This document shows positions 7,734-15,621 of a DNA stretch of 35,408 bases, in pieces. The position numbers and the translations under genes are program-made. The notes under the pieces were generated by a model that was not told the origin of the DNA, did not search any database, and saw only the letters and a program-made list of their open reading frames with translations. The DNA comes from Clostridiales bacterium. Lineage in GTDB: Bacteria > Bacillota > Clostridia > Oscillospirales > Acutalibacteraceae. The stretch is from the NCBI GenBank assembly GCA_019416395.1, contig DXXH01000002.1, positions 7,003 to 42,410 on the forward strand, given 5' to 3'. Within the stretch, counting starts at the first letter, position 1. The number at the start of each line of letters is the position of its first letter.

Positions 7734-7757
7734 GGGCGGTTGACAGAAAAACCGCCC
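7734..7757. promoter_or_regulatory. operator-like inverted repeat over the gluQ -35
   Basis: Perfect arms GGGCGGTT and AACCGCCC separated by eight bases. The -35 TTGACA (7740-7745) starts inside the left arm, so a bound protein would block polymerase. Two CCTAGG palindromes lie near it, at 7722-7727 and 7756-7761, the second overlapping the end of the right arm. No U-run follows on either strand. Confidence 0.5.
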
Positions 7758-7769
7758 TAGGATTATAAT
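7740..7769 (+). promoter_or_regulatory. promoter of gluQ
   Basis: TTGACA (7740-7745) and TATAAT (7764-7769), 18-base spacer, about 30 bases before the gene. Confidence 0.8.
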
Positions 7770-7801
7770 CGTAGCAGTTTAAAAGGAAGGTGGCGAGGGC
7801 A

Positions 7802-8749
7802 ATGGAACAAGTGGTGGGCAGGTTTGCCCCAACCCCCAGCGGGTATTTACATTTGGGAAATCTTTTTTCCTCGCTGTTGGCCTGGCTCTCTGCCAAGTCC
7901 CAAGGGGGAAAGATCCTTCTCCGCAACGAAGACCTGGATTTGGAGCGGTCCCGGCAGGTCTATGTGCTTCAAGCCCAGCGGGACTTGGAACGCCTGGGCC
8001 TTTTCTGGGACGAAGGCGGAGACAAAGGCGGTCCCCATGAGCCTTATGACCAAAGCCGCCGTTTTGACTTTTACCAATCCCAGTTGGAGAAATTGGAGAC
8101 CCAGCGCCTGGTCTATCCTTGTTTCTGCACCCGGGCGCAGCTTCACGCCGCCAGCGCCCCCCACGCTTCCGATGGGGAACTGCTCTACGCTGGTACCTGC
8201 CGGAATTTGACCCCAGAGCAGGTGGCCCAGCAAAGCCAAACCCGCTCCCCGGCCCTGCGGCTGCAGGTACCGGAAGAGACCATTTCCTTTGTGGACCTGC
8301 ACTATGGTCCCCAACAGCAATACCTGCCCACCGGCTGTGGGGACTTCATCCTGCGCCGCTCCGACGGGGTGTACGCCTACCAGCTGGCGGTGGTGGCGGA
8401 CGACGCCGCAATGGGGGTCACAGAAGTAGTCCGAGGCAGCGATCTCCTCTCTTCTACGCCCCGGCAAATCCTTCTTTACCGGCTGCTGGGATTTTCCCCG
8501 CCCCAATTCGCCCACACCCCCTTGCTTTTGGCGCCTGGGGGCCGACGGCTTTCCAAGCGGGACGGGGACCAAAGCTTATCCGGACTTCTGGCAAAGGGTC
8601 TCACCCCTCAGGACGTGGTGGGAAGACTGGCTTTTCTGGCAGGATTGCTGCCGGAACCCCAACCGGCCACACCCCAGCAGCTTCTTCCTCTGTTCTCCTG
8701 GGAAAAGGTCCCTCGGAAAGATGTGGTGATCCCAGAAGGGTTATTCTAA
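7802..8749 (+). CDS. gluQ: glutamyl-Q tRNA(Asp) synthetase
   Basis: 315 residues: a glutamyl-tRNA synthetase catalytic core without the anticodon-binding half, the signature of GluQ. It begins VGRFAPTPSGYLHLGN (HIGH-type motif HLGN at 17-20) and has a KMSKS-type loop LSKRDGD (about 250-256). Cys107, Cys109, Tyr129 and Cys133 match the zinc site. It attaches glutamate to queuosine at position 34 of tRNA-Asp, so the cell should make or import queuosine. ATG at 7802 is chosen by homology to the usual start; a GTG at 7790 sits too close to AAGGAAGG. Confidence 0.92.
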   Translation: MEQVVGRFAPTPSGYLHLGNLFSSLLAWLSAKSQGGKILLRNEDLDLERSRQVYVLQAQRDLERLGLFWDEGGDKGGPHEPYDQSRRFDFYQSQLEKLETQRLVYPCFCTRAQLHAASAPHASDGELLYAGTCRNLTPEQVAQQSQTRSPALRLQVPEETISFVDLHYGPQQQYLPTGCGDFILRRSDGVYAYQLAVVADDAAMGVTEVVRGSDLLSSTPRQILLYRLLGFSPPQFAHTPLLLAPGGRRLSKRDGDQSLSGLLAKGLTPQDVVGRLAFLAGLLPEPQPATPQQLLPLFSWEKVPRKDVVIPEGLF

Positions 8750-8751
8750 AG

Positions 8752-8805
8752 AATGCTGGAACCTTCCCGGGTTATGCAAGTTTACTTTCCTTCCCAGCAT
8801 TTTTT
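8752..8805 (+). terminator. terminator-like hairpin after gluQ
   Basis: AATGCTGG pairs with CCAGCATT across a long, partly paired loop and runs into six T, starting two bases after the stop codon. Confidence 0.5.
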
Positions 8806-8821
8806 CGTGTTCCATAAAAAA

Positions 8822-8857
8822 AGAGTGGTGCCTTTCCATGGGCGCCACTCTTTTTAT
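8822..8857. terminator. bidirectional terminator between gluQ and cinA
   Basis: Eleven-pair stem AGAGTGGTGCC/GGCGCCACTCT (one wobble), five T on the plus strand and seven T on the minus strand. It ends the convergent gluQ and cinA transcripts. Confidence 0.9.
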
Positions 8858-8860
8858 TCC

Positions 8861-10117
8861 TTATTTTTCCGAAACCACGGGAAGGCCCTCTAAATACCGG
8901 CGAACCATGTCCAGCGCCTGGCTGGCCGCGCAATGGCGGTGCCATTCACGGCTTTTGGTTCTGCCAATGGGAGAACGCTTTGTCACCCAGGTGTGTTCCC
9001 CATCGCTCAGGGCAATATAAATCAGCCCAACCGGCTTTTCGGGAGTGCCACCATCCGGACCGGCGATCCCGGTAATCCCAACGCCGATATCGCTGCCGGA
9101 GCGCCGTACGATCCCTTCCGCCATGGAGCGGGCCGTTTCCTCGCTGACCGCCCCATAGGTCTCCAGGGTTTCATGGTCTACGGAAAGCAGGGCTTCCTTG
9201 GCGTCGTTAGCGTAGGTGACACAACCCATATCGAATACTGCCGACGATCCAGGCACATCGGTGATCCGCTTGGCCAGCAGTCCCCCGGTACAGGATTCCG
9301 CTGTGGCCAGCTTTTTCCCCTGCTGGGAAAGCTTTTGCACCACCAGCTCTTCCAAGGTTTCCACGTCTACGCTGTAGACAAATTCTCCCAGCCGGGCCTT
9401 GATTTCCTCAATCAAAGGCTGGCACATCTGGTCGGCTTCCTCTTCCGTATGGGCTTTGGCAGTCACCCGCAGGTAACATTCTCCCTCTTTGGCATAAGGC
9501 GCCAAGGTGGGATTTTCCCCATTCATCAGGTCGTCCATCATCTGGGCCACTGGCGCTTCCCCACGGCCATAAATATGCACGTTGTGGGAAACGATCACCC
9601 ATTCCTGACCCTGTTTCAAATAGGGTACGGCATAATTTTTCAGCATGGGTTCCAGTTCCGAAGGCGGACCCGGCAGCATGATGATGGTGCAGCCTGTATC
9701 CGCCTGGAACGCGCAGCCAGGAGCCGTGCCATTGTCGTTGCGGAACACGGTACATCCCTCAGGCAGCCATGCCTGCTTTTCCTGGTTCTCGCTGACGTGC
9801 TTTTCATTGAAGTAGTTCTGAATCCGCTCCAAACTTTCCTGATGGAGCTTCAGCTTTTTCCCTGCGCAGGCAGCGGTTGTCTCTTTGGTCAAATCGTCGG
9901 TGGTAGGCCCTAAGCCCCCGGTCATAATCAGCAGGTCACTCCGGGAAATCGCCGTTTCCACCGCCAGTTTTAACCGCTCCACGTTGTCCCCCACCACGGC
10001 GGAGTACAACAGATTAATGCCCAAAGCGCAAAGCTCCCGGGCCACAATCGTCGTATCCGTGTTCACCACCTGGCCCAAAAGCAACTCGGTGCCCACGGAA
10101 ATAATCTCTGCGTTCAT
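8861..10117 (-). CDS. cinA: CinA: competence/damage-inducible protein, NMN amidohydrolase domain
   Basis: 418 residues, full-length two-domain CinA. Residues 1-170 form the MoCF/COG1058 domain (start AEIISVGTELLLGQ, motif TGGLGPTTDD); residues 255-410 form the CinA C domain (TAESCTGG, GITGIAGPDGG). The C domain deamidates NMN to nicotinate mononucleotide and the N domain has ADP-ribose pyrophosphatase activity in characterised members, which fits the nearby nadE. AGGAGAAAAAGTC precedes the ATG. It is the last gene of the vanW-nadE-thiI run. Confidence 0.95.
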   Translation of the reverse strand: MNAEIISVGTELLLGQVVNTDTTIVARELCALGINLLYSAVVGDNVERLKLAVETAISRSDLLIMTGGLGPTTDDLTKETTAACAGKKLKLHQESLERIQNYFNEKHVSENQEKQAWLPEGCTVFRNDNGTAPGCAFQADTGCTIIMLPGPPSELEPMLKNYAVPYLKQGQEWVIVSHNVHIYGRGEAPVAQMMDDLMNGENPTLAPYAKEGECYLRVTAKAHTEEEADQMCQPLIEEIKARLGEFVYSVDVETLEELVVQKLSQQGKKLATAESCTGGLLAKRITDVPGSSAVFDMGCVTYANDAKEALLSVDHETLETYGAVSEETARSMAEGIVRRSGSDIGVGITGIAGPDGGTPEKPVGLIYIALSDGEHTWVTKRSPIGRTKSREWHRHCAASQALDMVRRYLEGLPVVSEK

Positions 10118-10155
10118 GACTTTTTCTCCTGTTCTTCTCTAGAATTCCTACCCGT

Positions 10156-11331
10156 TCAGGGCATGATCCACTGGGTTTCCAGCTCTGCCAGGGATTCTTC
10201 CAGCAGCCCTTCCCCATCGATGGACCGTTCCCCCGATTCCACAAAATGCAGAATGGGCTTGGTCCGGGGATGCTTGGGTGTGAAGATCGTACAGCAATCC
10301 TCGTAGGGCTCAATGGAAATATCGTAGGTGTCTATCATATGGGCAATCTTGACGATCTCCGATTTATCCGATCCGATCAGCGGTCGGAACACCGGCATAG
10401 TGGCCACCGCGTCCGTACAGGCAATAGCCTGCATGGTCTGGCTGGCTACCTGACCCAGGCTCTCCCCGGTGATCAGAGCCAGGCAGCCCTCGTCCCGGGC
10501 CACCCGCTCCGCCGCCCGGAGCATAAACCGGCGCAGAATCACGGTGGAAAGCTCTTCCGGGCATTTGTCCCGGATCTCCTCTTGCAGATGGGTAAAATTC
10601 ACGGTGACAAATTTAATCCGCCCTGCGTACTGGCTCACCTTTTTCAGCAATCGGGCCACCTTTTCATGGGCCAGCTCGCTGGTATAAGGGGGGCTGGCGA
10701 AGTGAATGGCCGTCAGCTCCACACCCCGCTTGGCCATCATCCAGGCCGCCACCGGGCTGTCCAATCCGCCGCTGATCAAAATCGCTGCCTTGCCGCCAGT
10801 CCCCACAGGGATTCCACCTGCGCCAGGCTTGGAATCCCCATGGACAAAGGCATACCGTTCCCGCACCTCCACCCGGACAACCAGATCCGGATTGTGCACG
10901 TCCACCTGGAGATGGGGGAATTTTTCCAGCAGGAATCCGCCCACTTCCGCGGAAATTTCCGGAGACTTGTAAGGGAATTTTTTATCGCTGCGCTTGCACT
11001 CCACCTTAAAGGTGGAAATTTCCTCTAGCTGATCTTCCAGGTATTCGGCGGCCCGTTCCTGGATTTTCCCCAGGTCCTTCTCGGCCACCCCCGCCCGGGC
11101 GTATCCCACCACGCCAAACACCTTGGAAACCCGGTCCTCGGCCAAGTCCATGTCGGCAGACGGATCTTTCGGTTCCACATAAATGGTGGATTGTACGGAA
11201 GATACGGAAAACTCCCCGGCGCTTTGCAGGCGGCGCCGGATGTTTTTCAGAAGAACGTCCTCAAAGGCCCGGCGGTTCAGGCCTTTCAGGGCGATCTCCC
11301 CCAATTTTAACAGAATCACTTCTTGTGGCAT
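10156..11331 (-). CDS. thiI: tRNA 4-thiouridine synthetase ThiI
   Basis: 391 residues: N-terminal ferredoxin-like and THUMP domains (to about 165), then the PP-loop ATPase with SGGLDSP (187-193) and the conserved EDCCT segment. There is no C-terminal rhodanese domain, as usual in Firmicutes, where sulfur comes directly from a dedicated desulfurase; that gene lies 25 bases upstream. It adenylates and thiolates U8 of tRNA (4-thiouridine) and can feed thiazole synthesis. I choose ATG 11331 because GGAG sits eight bases upstream; a TTG seven codons earlier has no site. Confidence 0.94.
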   Translation of the reverse strand: MPQEVILLKLGEIALKGLNRRAFEDVLLKNIRRRLQSAGEFSVSSVQSTIYVEPKDPSADMDLAEDRVSKVFGVVGYARAGVAEKDLGKIQERAAEYLEDQLEEISTFKVECKRSDKKFPYKSPEISAEVGGFLLEKFPHLQVDVHNPDLVVRVEVRERYAFVHGDSKPGAGGIPVGTGGKAAILISGGLDSPVAAWMMAKRGVELTAIHFASPPYTSELAHEKVARLLKKVSQYAGRIKFVTVNFTHLQEEIRDKCPEELSTVILRRFMLRAAERVARDEGCLALITGESLGQVASQTMQAIACTDAVATMPVFRPLIGSDKSEIVKIAHMIDTYDISIEPYEDCCTIFTPKHPRTKPILHFVESGERSIDGEGLLEESLAELETQWIMP

Positions 11332-11356
11332 ATGGTCAACTCCAACTATCAAACTT

Positions 11357-12493
11357 TTATTCCCGCCGGGCCAAAGTACGCAATCCGACAGCCAAACCTT
11401 CCACCAGGGCGTCCACGTCTTCCTGGGTGCTAAACCGGGAAAAACTCACCCGCAAAGCGCTTTCCACCTGCTCCTTGGGTAATCCCATGGATTCCAGCAC
11501 ATGGCTGGGCTTTGCCTTCCCACAGGCGGACCCGGAACTGACATACACACCCCGTTCCGCCAGAAAATGGAGCATAGTCTCCCCGCGCACCCTTCCGGCG
11601 GAAAAATTCAGCACATAGGGCAGCCCATCCTCTGGGGAGTGGATCACCACCCCCGGCAGCTGTTCCAATTTCTCCCGCAGCAGGGCGTTCAGCTTCTCCA
11701 CCTGGCTTAAAGCCTCTTCCGGCTGTGGCAGCTGCCGCACCGCTTCTCCCAGGGCGCAGATCAGGGGAACGCTTTCCGTACCGGAACGCATGCCTCGTTC
11801 CTGTCCCCCGCCCAGGGCCTGGGGCAGGATCCGCACCCCTTTTTTCACGTACAGGGCGCCTATCCCTTTGGGCCCGTGGATCTTGTGACCGCTCAGGGTC
11901 AAAAGATCCACACCCAGTTTCTTCACGGTAAAGGGAAGCTTGCCAAATCCTTGGACAGCGTCCACATGCAGCAGGGCGGGGGCTTTTTTCCGCCGAATGG
12001 CCCGTCCTGCGGCCTGCACGGGGAAAATGGCCCCTGTTTCATTGTTTACCAGCATCACACTGACCAAAATGGTCTTTTCGTCGATGGCATCCATCAAAGC
12101 GTCTTCCGGAAGGCGGCTTGTGGCATCTGGCTTTAGATAGACCACCTCAAACCCTTGCTTTTCCAGGGCGCGGCAGGGATTCAGCACGGAATCGTGCTCC
12201 GCAGCGGTGGTGACGATCTTGTTTCCCAGTCGGCGTCTGGCCTGAGCCGCTCCAAAAAGAGCCAGATTATTGCTTTCGGTGCCTCCGCTGGTGAAGGTGA
12301 TCTCCTCCGGCTGAGCCCCTAAACGGTCCGCCACCAGCCCCCGGGCTTCCTCAAGAAGCTTCCTGGCCCGGAATCCCTTCGTGTGCAGGGACGAGGGATT
12401 CCCAAACTCTTCCACCATCATCTCCATGGCTTTTTGTGCCACAGAGGGCAGCACCTGGGTGGTGGCACTGTTATCTAAATAGTGTTCTTCCAT
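11357..12493 (-). CDS. cysteine desulfurase, NifS/NifZ-type partner of ThiI
   Basis: 378 residues, class V aminotransferase fold. PLP is bound by Lys204 in SGHKIHGPKG with His100 in TAAEHDSV and Asp178; the sulfur-carrying Cys324 is in SSGSACGKAKPSH. It removes sulfur from cysteine as persulfide. Position directly before thiI, with 25 bases between them, matches the NifZ-ThiI pair of Bacillus, so tRNA thiolation is the likely use rather than general Fe-S assembly (no iscU/sufU here). AAAGGA precedes the ATG. The short gap to the upstream dehydrogenase (13 bases) shows an operon. Confidence 0.92.
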   Translation of the reverse strand: MEEHYLDNSATTQVLPSVAQKAMEMMVEEFGNPSSLHTKGFRARKLLEEARGLVADRLGAQPEEITFTSGGTESNNLALFGAAQARRRLGNKIVTTAAEHDSVLNPCRALEKQGFEVVYLKPDATSRLPEDALMDAIDEKTILVSVMLVNNETGAIFPVQAAGRAIRRKKAPALLHVDAVQGFGKLPFTVKKLGVDLLTLSGHKIHGPKGIGALYVKKGVRILPQALGGGQERGMRSGTESVPLICALGEAVRQLPQPEEALSQVEKLNALLREKLEQLPGVVIHSPEDGLPYVLNFSAGRVRGETMLHFLAERGVYVSSGSACGKAKPSHVLESMGLPKEQVESALRVSFSRFSTQEDVDALVEGLAVGLRTLARRE

Positions 12494-12506
12494 TCTAGAT
12501 CCTTTC

Positions 12507-13517
12507 TCAGGGCAGCTTCCGGTAACCGGTGGAGAAATCCACCTGGTTGCGCAGCGGCTCTCCTTTGCGGAAATGTTCCAGATTCTCCACGAAAATCTTC
12601 ACGATCCGCTCATGGGTCTCCCGGAGATGATAATACCCGGAAATATGGGGGGTCACCACCGCTGTGGGGATCCGCCACAACTTATGCTCTGCCGGCAAAG
12701 GCTCCGGGTCGGTAACGTCCACTCCGGCTCCGGAAAGATGGCCACTTTCCAGAGCCTCACACAGGGCGTCCGTATCCACAATATATCCACGGCCCACATT
12801 TAAGAGCACGGCCCCTTCCTTCATCTTGGCCAGCCGCTCCCGGTTGATCAGCCCCCGGGTAGCTTCCGTTCCCGGCAGCGTAACCGCCACCACATCGGCC
12901 TGGGGCAGCAGCTGATCCAAATCTTCCAGCAGGTGGACCTCATCGGCATACTCGGGCTTCTGACGGTTGCTTCTCCGCACACCGATGACTTTGGCCCCCA
13001 GGGCTTTACACCGTTTGCCGAACTCACCGCCAATGTCCCCCATGCCCAACACCAGCACTGTGGAACCATACACCGCTTTCACAGCCCCCAACGACTGCCA
13101 TTTCCCGTCCTTTTGAGCGTCCCGGTACAGCTCCAGCTTTTTGAAAAGCTCCAGCAGCATGCCCAGCATGTGCTCAGAGATGGCCAAACCGTAGGCGCCG
13201 GTGGCGTTTGTCAGCAGTGTGTTTTCCGCCAGTACTCCGGGCCGAAGGTACCCTTCCACCCCGGCGCTGTTGGTTTGCAGCCACAAAAGCTTGGGCGAAC
13301 CTGTCAAGGTGGATTCCGGCACGTTGCCCAGGATCACATCGGCCCAGGCAACGTCTTCCGAAGTCAGAGGTTCCCGGTTCACCAGTTCTTCCGGGTTGAC
13401 CCCAACCAAATGATCTGTTCCGCGAAACCGGAACTCCCAGTCGGGAGTCACCTGTTCCAGCTTTCTTACATGCTCCGGCGTTACCGGCACAGTGACCAAT
13501 ACCCGCTTTGTATCCAT
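12507..13517 (-). CDS. D-2-hydroxyacid dehydrogenase family protein
   Basis: 336 residues. The Rossmann motif is GMGDIG (158-163); catalytic Arg243 is in NVGRG, Glu272 in TDPEPLP and His291 in TPHISG, the complete set for reversible reduction of a 2-keto acid. The strand after the glycine motif reads GVRRSNR, and its two arginines suggest preference for NADPH over NADH. The substrate is unknown (glyoxylate/hydroxypyruvate or phosphoglycerate-like acids are possible). AGAGGTG precedes the ATG at 13517. Cotranscribed with the desulfurase downstream. Confidence 0.88.
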   Translation of the reverse strand: MDTKRVLVTVPVTPEHVRKLEQVTPDWEFRFRGTDHLVGVNPEELVNREPLTSEDVAWADVILGNVPESTLTGSPKLLWLQTNSAGVEGYLRPGVLAENTLLTNATGAYGLAISEHMLGMLLELFKKLELYRDAQKDGKWQSLGAVKAVYGSTVLVLGMGDIGGEFGKRCKALGAKVIGVRRSNRQKPEYADEVHLLEDLDQLLPQADVVAVTLPGTEATRGLINRERLAKMKEGAVLLNVGRGYIVDTDALCEALESGHLSGAGVDVTDPEPLPAEHKLWRIPTAVVTPHISGYYHLRETHERIVKIFVENLEHFRKGEPLRNQVDFSTGYRKLP

Positions 13518-13613
13518 TCAAAAGCACCTCTTTTTCATTTCACATTTGCCCAATGGCATATATAGCCGCCGCTGAAACCTCACACTCCCAGGACGGCTTT
13601 TCCCACCGGCCGC

Positions 13614-15539
13614 TTAGCAGCCGCTTTCCAACGATTCCAATTCCTTTTGCCACAGATGCCAGCTGGCGTCGCTGGGCATACGGAAATCCCCACGGGGCGA
13701 CAGGGTAACCGACCCCACTTTGGGTCCGTCCGGCAAACAGGAGCGCTTAAACTGCTGGGTAAAGAACCGACGGTAAAAAGCGGTGAGCCACCGCTTCACC
13801 GTAGCTCCATCGTACTGGCCCTCAAAGGACCGGCAAGCCATGCGGTAAATCTTCCCCGGTGTGAATCCGAAGCGCAGCATATAATACAGGAAAAAGTCGT
13901 GAAGCTCATAGGGCCCCACCAATTCCTCGGTTTTCTGAGCGATCTCCCCGTCCTTGGGGGGCAAAAGTTCCGGGCTGACCGGCGTATCCAGCACATCGAA
14001 AAGGGCTTCCCGCAACTTGGGCTCACTGTGGTCGGCCACGTAGCGCACCAAGTGACGCACCAGCGTTTTGGGAATGGACGCGTTCACCCCATACATGGAC
14101 ATGTGGTCCCCGTTGTAGGTGGCCCAGCCCAGGGCAAGCTCCGACAAATCCCCGGTGCCAATCACAATACCCCCAAACCGGTTGGCGGTATCCATCAGCA
14201 CCTGGGTCCGCTCTCGTGCCTGGGAATTTTCATAGGTCACGTCCAAATCGCTTTCCTTCTGGCCAATATCCAGAAAATGCTGGCGCACTGCTTTTTCGAT
14301 GGACACTTCCCGAAAGTCCACCCCCAGCTCCTCAGCGATCCGCTGGGCGTTGGACTTTGTCCGGCTGGTGGTTCCGAAACAGGGCATGGACAAGGCGTGG
14401 ATCCCCGTTCTGGGCAGTCCCAGCCGGTCAAACGCCCGGGCGGTCACCAGCAGCGCCAAGGTGGAATCCAGTCCCCCGGAAAGTCCCACCACCGCCACTT
14501 TTCCGCCGATTTTTTCCAGCCTGGTGGCAAGCCCCACACTCTGCATGGTCAGGATCAGCTGACACCGGTCGCTCAATCCCACCGCATCCTGGGGCACAAA
14601 GGGATACCGGGCAAAATTCCGTTCCGGCTCAAAAGCGTCCAAAGTGGCCTGGTCATACCGGAAGGGGATCCGCACATACCCTTCTTCGTGAGCGGGACGC
14701 CAAGTATTCATGCGGCGGCGCTCCTGGGCCAGCCGTTCCAAATCCACATCCGCGGCGATCAAACCGGTGGTAAACAACTGGCTTTCCGCCAATACCGCCC
14801 CATTCTCAGCGATCAGATCGTGGCCGGCAAACACCATATCCGTGGTGGATTCCCCCAGCCCGCTATCCACGTAAGCGTAAGCGGCCAAAAGCCGTCCGGA
14901 ATGCTGGCGGACCAGTTCCCGGCGGTACTCCGCCTTGCCGATAATTTCGTCCGAGCAGGAAGGATTCAGCAGCACGGTGGCGCCGTTCCTCGCAAGCCCA
15001 ATGCTGGGGGGCAGAGTGCTCCACAAATCCTCGCAGATCTCCACTCCCACACACAGTTCCGGTACATTCTCGCAGGAAAAGAGCAGCCCTTTTCCCAGCC
15101 AGGTGCGCTGCCCGGCGTAACACACTTCCTCAGCAGCTGGGGCAGAGGTAAAATGTCTGGCCTCGTAAAATTCCGAGTAATTGGGAATATATTCCTTGGC
15201 CGCCAAACCCAGCAGCCGTCCCTTGTGAAACACGGCAGCACAGTTGTACAGTGCCCCGCCCCAAGGGACAGGCACTCCCACCGCGCAGAGAATATCCAGC
15301 CCGGCAGTCTGTGCCAGCAAGGTTTCCAAGGCACGTTCCGCTCCGGAAAGCAGCGTCCTATCCTTGAACAGGTCTCCACAGGTGTAAGCGGTCAGAGAAA
15401 GCTCCGGAAAGCACACAGCTCCGCAGCCACGATCCGCAGCCTCTTGAATCTTTTCCTGGATCCGGGCCAGATTCACTTCCACTCCTGCCACGGAAACATG
15501 AGGTGTGGCGGCAGCGATCCGAAAAAATCCGTCTTTCAC
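13614..15539 (-). CDS. nadE: glutamine-dependent NAD synthetase
   Basis: 641 residues, the long two-domain form. The N-terminal nitrilase-type glutaminase has its triad Glu46 (FPELSLTAY), Lys115 (AAKEYIPNY) and Cys169 (VEICEDLW). The C-terminal synthetase carries the PP-loop SGGLDS (354-359) and a GTGDLSELALGW segment. It turns nicotinic acid adenine dinucleotide, ATP and glutamine into NAD. The start is GTG at 15539 with AAAGGAA about nine bases upstream. With cinA (NMN deamidation) in the same run, two steps of NAD recycling are encoded together. Confidence 0.95.
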   Translation of the reverse strand: MKDGFFRIAAATPHVSVAGVEVNLARIQEKIQEAADRGCGAVCFPELSLTAYTCGDLFKDRTLLSGAERALETLLAQTAGLDILCAVGVPVPWGGALYNCAAVFHKGRLLGLAAKEYIPNYSEFYEARHFTSAPAAEEVCYAGQRTWLGKGLLFSCENVPELCVGVEICEDLWSTLPPSIGLARNGATVLLNPSCSDEIIGKAEYRRELVRQHSGRLLAAYAYVDSGLGESTTDMVFAGHDLIAENGAVLAESQLFTTGLIAADVDLERLAQERRRMNTWRPAHEEGYVRIPFRYDQATLDAFEPERNFARYPFVPQDAVGLSDRCQLILTMQSVGLATRLEKIGGKVAVVGLSGGLDSTLALLVTARAFDRLGLPRTGIHALSMPCFGTTSRTKSNAQRIAEELGVDFREVSIEKAVRQHFLDIGQKESDLDVTYENSQARERTQVLMDTANRFGGIVIGTGDLSELALGWATYNGDHMSMYGVNASIPKTLVRHLVRYVADHSEPKLREALFDVLDTPVSPELLPPKDGEIAQKTEELVGPYELHDFFLYYMLRFGFTPGKIYRMACRSFEGQYDGATVKRWLTAFYRRFFTQQFKRSCLPDGPKVGSVTLSPRGDFRMPSDASWHLWQKELESLESGC

Positions 15540-15575
15540 AAGCCATCATTCCTTTCAAGCGTGATAACCGTCAAA

Positions 15576-15604
15576 TCCCCAGCACCTGAGCCAAGCGCTG
15601 GGGA
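15576..15604 (-). terminator. hairpin between the vanW-like gene and nadE
   Basis: Ten-pair stem TCCCCAGCGC/GTGCTGGGGA with a nine-base loop, 17 bases after the vanW-like stop. Only three U follow, so partial read-through into nadE is expected. Confidence 0.5.
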
Positions 15605-15621
15605 CTGAAATTTCTATGAAC

